NCBI GenBank assembly: GCA_902627245.1 | Contig: CACOIH010000004.1 | Span: 1 to 64,000, forward strand | Length of the DNA stretch: 64,000 nt | Source of the DNA: an uncultured Alphaproteobacteria bacterium | GTDB lineage: Bacteria; Pseudomonadota; Alphaproteobacteria; HIMB59; GCA-002718135 | Reading direction: 5' to 3' | Shown here: piece after piece, positions 43,610 to 53,631 of the stretch | Layout of the letters: every line of letters begins with the position of its first letter | Numbering within the stretch: the stretch's first letter is position 1 | The notes under the pieces: generated by a model | What the model was told of the DNA's origin: nothing | Databases searched by the model: none | Seen by the model: only the letters and a program-made list of their open reading frames with translations | Position numbers and translations under genes: made by a program

Positions 43610-44717
43610 CAAAACAATCCCTACCATATTTAGCCAATCTTCTACAAGCTTGATAAGCATCTTTTTTATTAAAATCAGTGAACCTTGACTCATAAAGTTT
43701 TTTTCCCGATACCTCTATAAACACTACCTTTGCTTCTTTACCATTGGTACTAACTGGGTATTTTTTTTGAATTAATTTGATTTGTTTTTCAGCATTTTTT
43801 CTATATTTAAATGTGCCTACTACAATTGAATATTTATTTTGATTTACTAGTTTTTGTTTTTTTGTATCGTTTGTATTTTTGACTCTTTTTATTGTTGAAT
43901 TTTCAATATTTAATTTTTTAAACGCACTATTCATATAAAATTCAAGACGATCATTTCGCTGTTTACCTGTATCGCCACCAAAATACACTCCTATTACTCT
44001 TTTATTATTTCTTACTGCTGAAAAAGCTAATTGAAACCCAGATGCTTTTATGTATCCAGTTTTTATTCCATCAGCACCAACATATTTTAACATTAATTTA
44101 TTATGAGTTTTATAAACCTTGCCTTTCCATTTAAATGAAGTTTGACTGAATAATTCATACTCCTCAGGAAAGTTAGTTATTAGAGCATTTGATAATTTAT
44201 AAATATCTCTTGCTGTAGTCAATTGCGCTCTATTCGGAAGTCCTGAAGCATTTTTAAATGTCGTATTATTCATGCCAATATTTCTTGCATACTTAGTCAT
44301 TAACTTTGCAAATTCTCTTTCTGTGCCACTAATCTTTTCAGACACAACTGTGGCAACATCATTTGCAGATTTAATAATAAGAGCATTGATGGCATCTTTA
44401 ACTTTAATGGTACTGCCTTGTTCTAAATATAACTTACTTGGTGATCTTGAAGCAGCAGTTGATGAAACTATCATTTCATCTTCATAATTTAATTTACCTT
44501 TTTTAATATAATCAAATACAATGTATAACGTCATTATTTTTGTAAGTGACGCAGGGTAATTTTTCGTATCTGCATTTTTTTCAAATAAAACTTCACTTGT
44601 CTCAAAATCAACCACTATAGCAGCTTTTTTAGCAAGTAAATCAATTGAAAAAGTTGTTAAAATAATAATAATTAAAAATATCTTATTTATGAGAAGTTTT
44701 TTCACTGTTATTTCCAT
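43599..44717 (-). CDS. D-alanyl-D-alanine carboxypeptidase with SPOR-like C-terminus
   Basis: A 372-residue penicillin-binding protein of the DacA/PBP5 type. A signal/anchor segment (about 8-29) is followed by the serine protease triad: Ser57-x-x-Lys60 in [13 protein letters not shown] at 117-119, and KTG in [10 protein letters not shown]. The C-terminal part (about 295-372, from [18 protein letters not shown] to DCFVRL) looks like a SPOR peptidoglycan-binding domain replacing the usual PBP5 C-domain. It trims peptidoglycan side chains in the periplasm. It is divergent from clpS. Confidence 0.92.
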   Translation of the reverse strand: MEITVKKLLINKIFLIIIILTTFSIDLLAKKAAIVVDFETSEVLFEKNADTKNYPASLTKIMTLYIVFDYIKKGKLNYEDEMIVSSTAASRSPSKLYLEQGSTIKVKDAINALIIKSANDVATVVSEKISGTEREFAKLMTKYARNIGMNNTTFKNASGLPNRAQLTTARDIYKLSNALITNFPEEYELFSQTSFKWKGKVYKTHNKLMLKYVGADGIKTGYIKASGFQLAFSAVRNNKRVIGVYFGGDTGKQRNDRLEFYMNSAFKKLNIENSTIKRVKNTNDTKKQKLVNQNKYSIVVGTFKYRKNAEKQIKLIQKKYPVSTNGKEAKVVFIEVSGKKLYESRFTDFNKKDAYQACRRLAKYGRDCFVRL

Positions 44718-44789
44718 AACATATCCATTTCGCTCCTTACAAACATAAAAAATGCTTTAAAATATAAAAAAAGATATTATTTAATTACT

Positions 44790-45122
44790 ATGAATTCGGA
44801 CCAAAATAATAACGATAATCAAGATAAAATTCAAAGAGGGCTTTTATTAGAAACTAAGCCTAAAACAAAAAAGCCATCCATGTATAATGTATTGCTTATG
44901 AATGATGATTATACCCCTATGGAGTTTGTAGTTATGGTCTTAGAAAAAATATTTAATAAAAAATCTGAAGAAGCAACTCAAATAATGTTACATGTTCATA
45001 AGAATGGGTTAGGTGTATGTGGTACATTTACTTATGAAGTTGCTGAATCTAAATGTAAAGCTGTGATGGATCTAGCAAAAAAAAATGAGCATCCATTACA
45101 ATGCACTATGGAGAAATCATAA
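44790..45122 (+). CDS. clpS: ATP-dependent Clp protease adaptor ClpS
   Basis: A 110-residue adaptor with the N-end-recognition region [20 protein letters not shown] and [20 protein letters not shown]. ClpS delivers N-degron substrates to ClpA. The stop and the clpA start share one base (TAATG), the classical clpS-clpA arrangement. Confidence 0.96.
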   Translation: MNSDQNNNDNQDKIQRGLLLETKPKTKKPSMYNVLLMNDDYTPMEFVVMVLEKIFNKKSEEATQIMLHVHKNGLGVCGTFTYEVAESKCKAVMDLAKKNEHPLQCTMEKS

Positions 45123-47395
45123 TGCTCTCTCCAAATTTAGAAAAAACTTTAAGAGACGCTTACCAGTTAGCAACTAATAATAAACATGAATATGTCACAC
45201 TAGAACACTTACTCTTATCTCTGTTAGAGGATCAAGATGCATTAAGCGTACTTAAAGCATGTGCTGTAGATACTAACTCACTAAAAGTAAATATTGAAAA
45301 TTTTATTTCAAAAGATTTAGAAAATCTTAAAGAAAATTTTACAGGTGAGCCTAAACTCACTAATGGCTTTCAGAGAGTTCTTCAACGTGCAGCAATTCAT
45401 GTTCAATCTAGTGGTCGTGAAAATGTTACAGGTGCAAATATGATCGTAGCTTTATTTTCTGAAAAAGAAAGTCATGCTGTATACTTCTTACATCAACAAA
45501 ATATGACCAGACTTGATGCAGTACAATATATCTCTCATGGAATATCTAAAGCAAATGAAAACCTTGAAACTGAGGATATTTTGGATAACGGTTTAAATGA
45601 AAATGGCCAGTCTAAGAATTCTAAAAGAGCTCTTGATCAATTTTGTATCAATTTGAATGAAAAATCAAAAAGTGGTAAAATTGATAAGTTAATTGGTAGA
45701 TCTTTAGAGCTTGATAGAACTATTCAAATTTTATGCAGAAGACAAAAAAATAACCCCCTTTTTGTTGGAGATCCTGGTGTTGGCAAGACAGCTATTGCCG
45801 AGGGCTTAGCTAAAAGAATAGTAGAAAAAATGGTTCCTGAAATAATGGAAGATGCAAAAATTTACTCTCTTGATATGGGAGCTTTGCTTGCCGGAACCCG
45901 TTATCGAGGAGATTTTGAAGAAAGATTAAAAGCTGTGCTTAAAGATCTTCAAAAAGAAGATAAAGCTATATTATTTATTGATGAGATTCACACAGTAATT
46001 GGTGCGGGTGCAACAAGTGGTGGATCAATGGATGCAAGTAATTTATTAAAACCATCTTTAGGAAATGGTAGTTTAAGATGTATTGGCAGTACTACTTACA
46101 AAGAATTTAAAAACTACTTTGAGAAAGACAGGGCTTTAGTAAGAAGGTTCCAAAAAATTGATATAAAAGAACCTTCTAAAGATGAAACTATTAAAATTTT
46201 AGATGGATTGAAGACGTATTATGAAGATCATCATAAAATAAAATATTCTCCTGAAGCAATTATAAGTGCAGTAGAATTATCAAATAAATATATAGGGGAT
46301 AGAAAGTTGCCTGATAAAGCAATAGATGTAATTGACGAAGCTGGAGCTTCACAATATTTACTACCTGAAAATAAGAGAAAAAAAATTATACTTTCAAAAG
46401 ATATAGAAGCTGTTGTTGCTCTTATGGCTAGAATACCTACAAAATCAGTTAATCAAAGTGACAAAAATAATCTTAAAAATTTAGATAGAGATCTTAAAAA
46501 TTTTGTTTTTGGACAGGACAAAGCAATTCAAGAATTATCATCATCAATTAAGCTAGCAAGAGCAGGATTAAGAGAAGATGGTAAGCCAATTGGTTCATAT
46601 TTATTTTCTGGACCAACTGGTGTTGGAAAGACTGAAGTAGCGAGACAACTAAGTAAAACTTTAGGAATTAAATTATTAAGATTTGATATGTCTGAATATA
46701 TGGAGCGTCATACAGTAAGCAGATTAATTGGAGCACCTCCTGGATATGTTGGTTTTGATCAAGGGGGCCTATTAACAGACGGCGTAGATCAAAATCCGCA
46801 TTGCGTACTTCTATTAGATGAAATTGAAAAAGCTCACTTTGATCTTTTTAATATACTTTTACAAGTAATGGATTATGGTAAACTAACAGATCATAACGGT
46901 AAATCAGTAGATTTTAGAAATGTTATTCTAATAATGACAACAAATGCCGGAGCAATTGATGTATCAAAAAAAAGGATTGGATTTAATTCAGTTAGATCTA
47001 GTGATGATAGTAGTGATGCAATAAATAGACTATTTTCTCCAGAGTTTAGAAATAGAATTGACTCAATAATTCACTTTAATCATTTATCTAAAAAAATTGT
47101 TTTATCTATTGTAGATAAATTTATAATTGAGATCGAAGCTCAATTAGAAGATAAAGGAGTATCTCTTTCAATTGATAAGGAAGCTAGAGAATATTTAGCA
47201 GATGAGGGATATGACGAAGTATATGGCGCAAGAGAATTAGGAAGAGTAATTCAAGATAAAGTAAAAAAACCTATGGCTGAGGAATTAATCTTTGGTAAAT
47301 TAGCCAAAGGTGGTCATGTTGAGATATCCCTTAAAGATAAAGAAATTTTATTTAATTTTACTAATAAACAGGAAGAAAAAAAAGAATTAGCTTAA
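45122..47395 (+). CDS. clpA: ATP-dependent Clp protease ATPase subunit ClpA
   Basis: A 757-residue AAA+ unfoldase. It has an N-domain ([20 protein letters not shown]), first Walker [14 protein letters not shown] with [20 protein letters not shown], and second Walker [14 protein letters not shown] with [10 protein letters not shown]. ClpP-binding and C-terminal small domain are at the end. I use the ATG that overlaps the clpS stop; an upstream in-frame ATG lies inside clpS. It feeds proteins to ClpP in the cytoplasm. clpP is not in this window. Confidence 0.96.
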   Translation: MLSPNLEKTLRDAYQLATNNKHEYVTLEHLLLSLLEDQDALSVLKACAVDTNSLKVNIENFISKDLENLKENFTGEPKLTNGFQRVLQRAAIHVQSSGRENVTGANMIVALFSEKESHAVYFLHQQNMTRLDAVQYISHGISKANENLETEDILDNGLNENGQSKNSKRALDQFCINLNEKSKSGKIDKLIGRSLELDRTIQILCRRQKNNPLFVGDPGVGKTAIAEGLAKRIVEKMVPEIMEDAKIYSLDMGALLAGTRYRGDFEERLKAVLKDLQKEDKAILFIDEIHTVIGAGATSGGSMDASNLLKPSLGNGSLRCIGSTTYKEFKNYFEKDRALVRRFQKIDIKEPSKDETIKILDGLKTYYEDHHKIKYSPEAIISAVELSNKYIGDRKLPDKAIDVIDEAGASQYLLPENKRKKIILSKDIEAVVALMARIPTKSVNQSDKNNLKNLDRDLKNFVFGQDKAIQELSSSIKLARAGLREDGKPIGSYLFSGPTGVGKTEVARQLSKTLGIKLLRFDMSEYMERHTVSRLIGAPPGYVGFDQGGLLTDGVDQNPHCVLLLDEIEKAHFDLFNILLQVMDYGKLTDHNGKSVDFRNVILIMTTNAGAIDVSKKRIGFNSVRSSDDSSDAINRLFSPEFRNRIDSIIHFNHLSKKIVLSIVDKFIIEIEAQLEDKGVSLSIDKEAREYLADEGYDEVYGARELGRVIQDKVKKPMAEELIFGKLAKGGHVEISLKDKEILFNFTNKQEEKKELA

Positions 47396-48525
47396 TTTTT
47401 ATAGGGGGATAACGTATCAAGTTTTTCTTTTTCATTATTAATTAGCTGAACTTCTTTATTTAAAAAATTTTCAATCGCAGTACTAAATTCTTTATCTTTA
47501 ATCCAATGCGCACTCCACGTTTTTGTCGGTATGTATCCTCTTTGTAATTTATGCTCTCCTTGAGCACCAGCTTCTACAATTTTTATATTATTTTTAATTG
47601 CATAATCGATTGCCTGATAATAGCATAACTCGAAATGTAAAAATGGAATTTCATATTTTGCTCCCCATAACCGTCCATATAAATGTGTTTTACTTAAAAA
47701 ATTAATCGCTGAGGCTATTTTTTGATTCTCATGAAAGGCCATAATTAACAAGATTTTATCTTTGAAATTTATTAGCAAATCAAAAAAGAAATCTTTAGAC
47801 AAATAAGTAGATCCCCATTTTCTTCCTGTGGTATCTAGATAACAATCATAGAAAAATTGTATGTGCTCCTCTTTAATTAAGTCACCATTTAACAATTCTA
47901 CCCTTAAATCATTATTTTTTATACATTGACGTTCTCTTTTAATTATCTTTCTTTTTCTTGAAGATAAACTTTCAAGAAATTTATCAAAATTTTTATAATC
48001 ATTATTTTTCCAGTGATATTGGATACCAGATCTAAGCATTATTTCTTTATTATTTTTCCCAAAGGATTTATTTTTTATGAAATTAAAATGTAATGAAGAA
48101 ACATTTATTCTTTCAGCTTCATTAATAATATTTTTAATTATTTCAGTTTCTTTTTCTTTAATATTCTTAATCTTTTTACTTATAATAATTCTTTCTCCAG
48201 TTACAGGAGTAAACGGAATTGCAGATTGTAATTTTGGATAATAATTTAACCCATATCTATGATATGCATCTGCCCAAGAGTGATCAAAAATATATTCTCC
48301 AAAAGAATGACTTTTAATATAAAGGGGACACATAGCAATTATCTCTTCATTATCTTTTTCAATATAGTGATAGGGTTGCCAACCAGTTTTAATTGTTGCG
48401 CTTCCACTTTTTTCTAATGCACTTAAAAATTCATATTGAAGGAATGGATGATCATTGCCAATACAATTATTCCAGCTATTTTTATTAATTAAATCTAAAG
48501 AAGAGCAAAAAAAAAATTCACTCAT
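47392..48525 (-). CDS. DUF482 / FemAB-like GNAT-fold protein
   Basis: A 377-residue protein of the DUF482 (FemAB-like) family, recognised by NDHPFLQYEFLSALEKSGS, TGWQPYHYI, FDHSWADAYHRYG and FTPVTGERII, with the later EAGAQGEHKLQRGYIP. Relatives have an acyltransferase fold but no established substrate. Its stop overlaps the convergent clpA stop by 4 nt, and it is 7 nt downstream of the ridA-like gene, with which it is probably co-transcribed. Confidence 0.88.
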   Translation of the reverse strand: MSEFFFCSSLDLINKNSWNNCIGNDHPFLQYEFLSALEKSGSATIKTGWQPYHYIEKDNEEIIAMCPLYIKSHSFGEYIFDHSWADAYHRYGLNYYPKLQSAIPFTPVTGERIIISKKIKNIKEKETEIIKNIINEAERINVSSLHFNFIKNKSFGKNNKEIMLRSGIQYHWKNNDYKNFDKFLESLSSRKRKIIKRERQCIKNNDLRVELLNGDLIKEEHIQFFYDCYLDTTGRKWGSTYLSKDFFFDLLINFKDKILLIMAFHENQKIASAINFLSKTHLYGRLWGAKYEIPFLHFELCYYQAIDYAIKNNIKIVEAGAQGEHKLQRGYIPTKTWSAHWIKDKEFSTAIENFLNKEVQLINNEKEKLDTLSPYKN

Positions 48526-48532
48526 AAATTAT

Positions 48533-48997
48533 TTATTTTATTTTAATTATTGCATCAATTTCAACAGATATGTTCATCGGTAAAGAGTTTGATCCTACAG
48601 CAAATCTAGCGTGTTTTCCTTGATCACCAAATATTTTTACTAACAAGTCGGATGCACCATTGATAATTCTTGGTTGATCGTAAAAATTATTATTACAATT
48701 CACAAATCCTCCAAGTTTTAAAAAACTGTCCAATCTGTTCCAATCTCCATTAATACTTTTTTTTAGAGCAGATATTATATTAACACAGCACAATTCAGCA
48801 GCTTTTATCCCGTCATCTACTGTTACATCTTCGCCAACTTTACCTTTGTAGATTAGCTCTCCATTCTTTACTGGAGCTTGACCTGATACATAAACAATAC
48901 TATCTGATACTTTAAACGGTACATAGTTTGCTAAAGCAGCTGGCATGTCAGGTATCTCTATACCTAATTGCTTGATATTTTCCTCAAACATGTGCAT
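48533..48997 (-). CDS. RidA/YjgF family protein
   Basis: A 154-residue RidA-family protein with VYVSGQAPVKNGELIYKGKV, LKLGGFVNCNNNFYDQP and NGASDLLVKIFGDQGKHAR. It is longer than the 128-residue archetype and belongs to the YjgF/chorismate-mutase-like subgroup. RidA proteins hydrolyse reactive enamine/imine intermediates. An ATG two codons in (position 48991) is an equally possible start. Confidence 0.9.
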   Translation of the reverse strand: MHMFEENIKQLGIEIPDMPAALANYVPFKVSDSIVYVSGQAPVKNGELIYKGKVGEDVTVDDGIKAAELCCVNIISALKKSINGDWNRLDSFLKLGGFVNCNNNFYDQPRIINGASDLLVKIFGDQGKHARFAVGSNSLPMNISVEIDAIIKIK

Positions 48998-49042
48998 TAG
49001 TATATATATAAAACAAATTAAGCTAAGGTAAAGAAAACAAAT

Positions 49043-49609
49043 ATGATTAAACTAAATAAAATTATTATTTTGAGCCTATTTGTATCAACATTATTTTTAG
49101 GGGGAAAATCCATGGCAGATGATAAAAAAGATAAAATTCAAATGACACTCAAAGATGGTGTTGTTGTAATAGAAACAAGACCAGATGTAGCGCCAAAACA
49201 TGTTGATCAAATAAAAACATTAATAAAAGAAGGTCAATACGATGGCGTTGTTTTTCATAGGGTCATTGATGGTTTCATGGCACAGACTGGTGATGTAGAA
49301 TTTGGCAACTCTACAAATGATAAGTTTAATTTGTCTAGAGCTGGCACAGGTGGATCTACTTTATCAAACATAGAAGCTGAATTTTCAGATGTTAATCATG
49401 GTCGCGGTGCTGTATCAATGGCAAGGGCCCAAGATCCAAACAGTGCAAATAGTCAATTTTTCATCTGTTTTAACGACTGTTCTTTTTTAGATGGACAATA
49501 CAGTGTCTGGGGACAAGTTATAGAAGGAATGGAGTTTGTTGACAACATTACTAGAGGAGAGCCACCTGCTGATCCTGATAAGATTATCAAAATGGAAATT
49601 ATTGATTAA
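49043..49609 (+). CDS. Exported peptidyl-prolyl cis-trans isomerase, cyclophilin type
   Basis: A 188-residue cyclophilin with a signal peptide (hydrophobic 6-20, probable cleavage after KSMA). Catalytic-fold motifs are VVFHRVIDGFMAQTGD, GRGAVSMARAQDPNSANSQF and FLDGQYSVWGQVIEGMEFVD. It should fold proteins in the periplasm. The M19 dipeptidase gene follows 4 nt later. Confidence 0.94.
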   Translation: MIKLNKIIILSLFVSTLFLGGKSMADDKKDKIQMTLKDGVVVIETRPDVAPKHVDQIKTLIKEGQYDGVVFHRVIDGFMAQTGDVEFGNSTNDKFNLSRAGTGGSTLSNIEAEFSDVNHGRGAVSMARAQDPNSANSQFFICFNDCSFLDGQYSVWGQVIEGMEFVDNITRGEPPADPDKIIKMEIID

Positions 49610-49613
49610 TTAA

Positions 49614-50696
49614 ATGTTTGTCGCAGATTTGCACAATGATCTTGTGCAAAGAATAATTGAAGGTGAAGATGTTACAAAAGAAACACCTCACGGACACACT
49701 GATATACCTAGGCTAAGAGAGTCTTGCATCAATCTTCAGATATTAATAATTTGGGTATCAAGTAAATCAGCAGAACCAAATTTCTTTAATAAAGCAAATA
49801 GGATGTTCGATGATATTGAAAAATTATTACAAGAAGAGGATGTTGTAATTCCTAAAAATCTTCAAGATATATTAGAAGGCATCAATAGTAATAAACTTCT
49901 TCTACCTTTATCAATGGAAGGTGGTGAAGCTATAGAAAATAACATAGAAAACTTGTACCATTTTATTAATAGAGGTCTAATTTACTTAGGGCCAACATGG
50001 AACCATTCACTTGATTGGGTCTCATCGAATTATGACGAAAAATATAATAAGGATAAAATTAAAACTATTGGACTAAATGATTTTGGAAAAGAAGTTATTA
50101 ATATTTGTCAAGAAAACAAAGTATTAATAGATGTTTCTCATATTGGAGAAAAAAGTTTCTGGGATATAGAAAATATTTCCCAAAAACCATTTATTGCATC
50201 TCATTCGAGTGTTCATAAGCTTTGTCCGCATTTTAGAAATTTACATGATGATCAAATAATAGCAATTAAAAATAAAAATGGACTCATTGGTATTAACCCT
50301 TATCCTTTTTTTATTGATCCAACTTTCAAAGAAAGAGAGTCAAAAGTAAGAAATCAGCATAAAGAAAAGATCAAATCAATTGAAATAGAACATTCTACAA
50401 AATCATCTCAATGGTTAGCTAAGCAACATTTTTTTCAAAAAGAATTGTCCAACGTATGTCCTGATATAGATGTATTTCTTGATCATATCGAATATATAAT
50501 CAAGCTTGCTGGTATTGATTACGTTGGAGTTGGAAGTGATTATGACGGACTTGATTGTTTACCTAAAGGTTGGAATGATTGCAGAGATCATATTAAAATA
50601 GCTCAAAGATTAGAAAGTAGAGGATATAATCACAAAGAAATTGAAAAAGTAATGGGTAAAAATATTTTAAGAGTATTAGAAGATATTAATTATTAG
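49614..50696 (+). CDS. Peptidase family M19 dipeptidase
   Basis: A 360-residue renal dipeptidase-type amidohydrolase. Zinc ligands are visible in ADLHNDL (7-11), SMEGGEAIE, DVSHIGEKSFWD and ASHSSVH, with GVGSDYDGL near the C-terminus. It has no signal peptide, so it acts on peptides in the cytoplasm. Its 3' end overlaps the convergent LysE gene by 21 nt. Confidence 0.92.
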   Translation: MFVADLHNDLVQRIIEGEDVTKETPHGHTDIPRLRESCINLQILIIWVSSKSAEPNFFNKANRMFDDIEKLLQEEDVVIPKNLQDILEGINSNKLLLPLSMEGGEAIENNIENLYHFINRGLIYLGPTWNHSLDWVSSNYDEKYNKDKIKTIGLNDFGKEVINICQENKVLIDVSHIGEKSFWDIENISQKPFIASHSSVHKLCPHFRNLHDDQIIAIKNKNGLIGINPYPFFIDPTFKERESKVRNQHKEKIKSIEIEHSTKSSQWLAKQHFFQKELSNVCPDIDVFLDHIEYIIKLAGIDYVGVGSDYDGLDCLPKGWNDCRDHIKIAQRLESRGYNHKEIEKVMGKNILRVLEDINY

Positions 50697-51284
50697 TAAA
50701 ATCGAAATTATAACAAGAACTGTTCCCGATATTTTTTGAATTGCATTTATTCTTTTTTGAAAAAAATCTTTTAAGCCATAGCTAGTTACTATTAATGCTA
50801 CTAAAATATACCAAATACAATCAATTGCAGAAGCAGTTACAACTAGAATTGAATTGGTTAAAAGCGTAGAATCAGTTTTAACAAATTGAGAAAAAACTGC
50901 AGAAAACCAAATTAAAATCTTAGGATTAAGTATAGATATTGAGAAACCTTGTAAAAAAGAATTCAGCTTATTTTGAGAGTTATCAATATCAATTTTTTCA
51001 TTTTTTTGAAAAATAAATAAAATACCAAATACAAATAGAAAAACTATACCAACTATTTGAATTGACTTGAAAACATAAATATTAGTCAAAATAATAATGC
51101 TTAAACCAGTAACAGCAAAAATTGCATACACACCCATGCCTAATCCATGGCCTACAGCACTCATAATTCCCCCAAGCCTATTATATTTAGTACTATTTCT
51201 AATAATTAATGCTAAACTAGGACCAGGCGACATAGCCCCAGCAATACATACAGCAGCAAATTGAAACCAAAAAATTAAAGTCAT
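50676..51284 (-). CDS. LysE/RhtB family amino-acid exporter
   Basis: A 202-residue membrane protein with six hydrophobic spans and the family opening AVCIAGAMSPGPSLALIIRN, plus SILNPKILIWFSAVFSQF. Such proteins export amino acids or derivatives. The start overlaps the pdxJ stop by 1 nt. Confidence 0.9.
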   Translation of the reverse strand: MTLIFWFQFAAVCIAGAMSPGPSLALIIRNSTKYNRLGGIMSAVGHGLGMGVYAIFAVTGLSIIILTNIYVFKSIQIVGIVFLFVFGILFIFQKNEKIDIDNSQNKLNSFLQGFSISILNPKILIWFSAVFSQFVKTDSTLLTNSILVVTASAIDCIWYILVALIVTSYGLKDFFQKRINAIQKISGTVLVIISILLIINIF

Positions 51285-52018
51285 TACTTAGATGTTATTT
51301 CTAAATATTTTTTTATTGTTTTTTCTAGTCCAAATTCAAAAGTATCACAAATTAATGCATGTCCAATTGATACTTCTTTAATATTTGTGATTGATTCTAA
51401 AAAAAAGTTCAAATTCTCTAAGTTTAGGTCATGTCCAGCGTTAAATTCTATTTCTGGAAACTCACTTTGTATAAATTGAGACACTTCAACATAAGATTTA
51501 ATTGCTTCAGATTTATTTTTTAAAAAATTATGAGCGTAGTCGTACGTGTAAAGCTCTACTCTATCTGTTTCAATAATATCTAGATTCTCTAATGTCTCTT
51601 TAGATGGGTTTACAAATAATGAAACTCTTATTTTATTATTATGAAATTCTTTAACAACATCAGTCAAAAAAATTTTATTCTTTTGACAATCCCATCCAAA
51701 AGATGATGTTAATGCACCTGGAGGATCAGGAACAAGTGTAACTTGGTGAGGTTTTACACTTATTACTTTTTCAATAAAATTTTCAGAAGGGTATCCTTCA
51801 ATATTGAATTCTTTATTTTCATATTCTGAAACTAGCTTTTTCAAAGGTAACAAATCAGAGAATTTAGCATGTCTTTCATCAGGTCTTGGATGTACAGTTA
51901 TTCCATCTGCCCCATATCGAAGGCACTTCTTACTAATATTAATTATATCAGGCACATTAGCGCCTCTAGCATTTCGTACTAAAGCAAATTTATTAATATT
52001 TACACTTAATGCTGTCAT
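51284..52018 (-). CDS. pdxJ: Pyridoxine 5'-phosphate synthase
   Basis: A 244-residue TIM-barrel enzyme: LSVNINKFALVRNARG, GADGITVHPRPDERH, FNIEGYPSENF, VTLVPDPPGALTS and FNAGHDLNLENL. It joins 3-amino-1-hydroxyacetone phosphate and deoxyxylulose phosphate to make the vitamin B6 precursor. I use the ATG giving MTALSVNI, the family start, just 4 nt after the GST stop. No acpS follows, unlike the enterobacterial arrangement. Confidence 0.95.
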   Translation of the reverse strand: MTALSVNINKFALVRNARGANVPDIINISKKCLRYGADGITVHPRPDERHAKFSDLLPLKKLVSEYENKEFNIEGYPSENFIEKVISVKPHQVTLVPDPPGALTSSFGWDCQKNKIFLTDVVKEFHNNKIRVSLFVNPSKETLENLDIIETDRVELYTYDYAHNFLKNKSEAIKSYVEVSQFIQSEFPEIEFNAGHDLNLENLNFFLESITNIKEVSIGHALICDTFEFGLEKTIKKYLEITSK

Positions 52019-52022
52019 GTTG

Positions 52023-52679
52023 TTAAATAGTTTTGCCGTATACCTCATCCATCCATTTTATAACTTTTGGATTTTTATAAATTTCTTGTCTCAATTTATT
52101 AAGATGATCGTATTCATCTAATATGTTTGTAGGAACTCCATCTAGCATTCCTGATTTAAGCCAACCAAGCAATCTCCATATAGCTAAGTCAGCTATAGTT
52201 AAATCACTATCTACAAAATATATTGATTTAGTATTTTGCTTTAAGAGATTTTCCAAAAATTGGAACCATTTAGGAAGATGTCTCATTGCAAGTATATTTC
52301 TAGCAATTTTTTTTCTCTCAGTATCTTTATCTCTACCAGATAGGGTTACAAGATAATTTATATCTTGAGCTCCTTCAATAATTTGATCAATCAAAGCAGC
52401 TTTATAGTCATCATTTTTAGGATATAATCCTGATAGTTTACCACAAAATCTTGCAATAGCTCCAGTTTGTGCAAAAATTTTGCCATCAACATCTAAAACT
52501 GGCAATTGTTTAAAAGGAGCGATTTTTTTATTTGGTAATTCACCTGTTTGCTTAAATTTATCGTAATCGTCACCTTCAATTCTAAAATCTTCAAAAGGAA
52601 TATTACCGATATATAAAGATAGTCGGGTAACTTCTGCTCTCCAAAATGGTATTTTAAAATAATATAGAGTTATTTTCAT
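52023..52679 (-). CDS. Glutathione S-transferase family protein
   Basis: A 218-residue GST with an N-terminal thioredoxin-like domain (MKITLYYFKIPFWRAEVTR, cis-Pro in FKQLPVLDVDG, then QTGAIARF) and a helical C-domain (LTIADLAIWRLLGWL). This order matches sigma/nematode-like GSTs. It precedes pdxJ by 4 nt in an operon with lysE. Confidence 0.9.
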   Translation of the reverse strand: MKITLYYFKIPFWRAEVTRLSLYIGNIPFEDFRIEGDDYDKFKQTGELPNKKIAPFKQLPVLDVDGKIFAQTGAIARFCGKLSGLYPKNDDYKAALIDQIIEGAQDINYLVTLSGRDKDTERKKIARNILAMRHLPKWFQFLENLLKQNTKSIYFVDSDLTIADLAIWRLLGWLKSGMLDGVPTNILDEYDHLNKLRQEIYKNPKVIKWMDEVYGKTI

Positions 52680-52697
52680 GTTACGAATGATTAATAA

Positions 52698-53114
52698 ATG
52701 TTACCATATATAAAAATGACTAAAAAAATAGACATATTAATTATCATTATGAATATATTTTTTTTTAGTTATTATTCAATTCAACTTCTAGTTTTTACAG
52801 ATGAATTTGCACTTGCAAATCTTGGTTTTTTTAATCATGCTATAGCAGGTTTATCTGAAATATTAGGAATAATATTTTTAACTTTTGTTATTGGATTAAT
52901 AATAATTTTAGTTAGAAACATTGAAAAACAATTACCAATTTTTCTATCAATTTTTGTTTTTCAAATAGCTTGTGCTATCAATTTTTGGAGGTATGTTATT
53001 ACAGATAGTCCAGGGGAAACAAATATTGAAATTATTTCAACGAACGCATATTTTTTTACCATCATTGCATTTTTTACGAGTATATTAATTTTTAAGAGTT
53101 ATAATAAATTGTAA
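52698..53114 (+). CDS. Four-span membrane protein, unknown
   Basis: A 138-residue protein with four evenly spaced hydrophobic segments (about 11-29, 43-66, 79-95 and 112-132). There is no signature I recognise. It is followed after 1 nt by the GFA-type zinc protein gene, so they are probably co-expressed. An ATG six codons in is an alternative start. Confidence 0.7.
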   Translation: MLPYIKMTKKIDILIIIMNIFFFSYYSIQLLVFTDEFALANLGFFNHAIAGLSEILGIIFLTFVIGLIIILVRNIEKQLPIFLSIFVFQIACAINFWRYVITDSPGETNIEIISTNAYFFTIIAFFTSILIFKSYNKL

Positions 53115-53115
53115 T

Positions 53116-53514
53116 ATGAGAAAGAAATCTTCCTCTAAAATTGCCAAATGTCTTTGTGGAGGAATCAAAATTAAAATTATTGGTAAACTTCGACACGTAA
53201 TTAATTGTCATTGTTCCCAATGTATGAAAACACATGGTAATTTTGCTGCTTATACTAACAGCTTAGAAGATAATATTACATACATAAGTAAAAGTACTTT
53301 AAAGTGGTATAATTCTTCAAACTTTGCAAAGAGAGGTTTTTGCTCTAAATGTGGTGCTAGTATATTTTATAAGATCAAAAAAAGTGATACTATAAGTATT
53401 TCAGCAGGCATGTTTAGTAATCCAACTAAACTGAAAACACATTCAAATATTTTTACTAAAAATAAATTAGATTACTATAAGCTAGATCCAAAATTACCTA
53501 AGTTTAGTAAATAA
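53116..53514 (+). CDS. GFA/CENP-V domain zinc protein
   Basis: A 132-residue protein with the cysteine layout of glutathione-dependent formaldehyde-activating (Gfa-like) proteins: KCLCGGIKIKI, NCHCSQCMKTHG and FCSKCGASIFYK, binding two zinc ions. Most such proteins are not true Gfa enzymes and their substrates are unknown. It ends 36 nt before the convergent tRNA gene. Confidence 0.9.
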   Translation: MRKKSSSKIAKCLCGGIKIKIIGKLRHVINCHCSQCMKTHGNFAAYTNSLEDNITYISKSTLKWYNSSNFAKRGFCSKCGASIFYKIKKSDTISISAGMFSNPTKLKTHSNIFTKNKLDYYKLDPKLPKFSK

Positions 53515-53550
53515 TTAGTTATAAAAAAAAATAATAATTTAAATAGTTTG

Positions 53551-53625
53551 TGGTGCTGATACCGAGAATCGAACTTGGATCTGACCGTTACCAACGGCCT
53601 GTAATAACCATTATACTATATCAGC
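53551..53625 (-). tRNA. tRNA-Thr (anticodon GGU), CCA encoded
   Basis: A 75-nt cloverleaf. The acceptor GCTGATA/TATCAGC is perfect, the anticodon stem GGCCG/CGGTC encloses loop TTGGTAA with anticodon GGT, the T loop is TTCGATT and the 3' ACCA is encoded. The T stem CCAAG/CTCGG has one A-C mismatch. It lies 6 nt downstream of the PatD stop on the same strand, so it may be processed from that transcript. Confidence 0.93.
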
Positions 53626-53631
53626 TAATAT

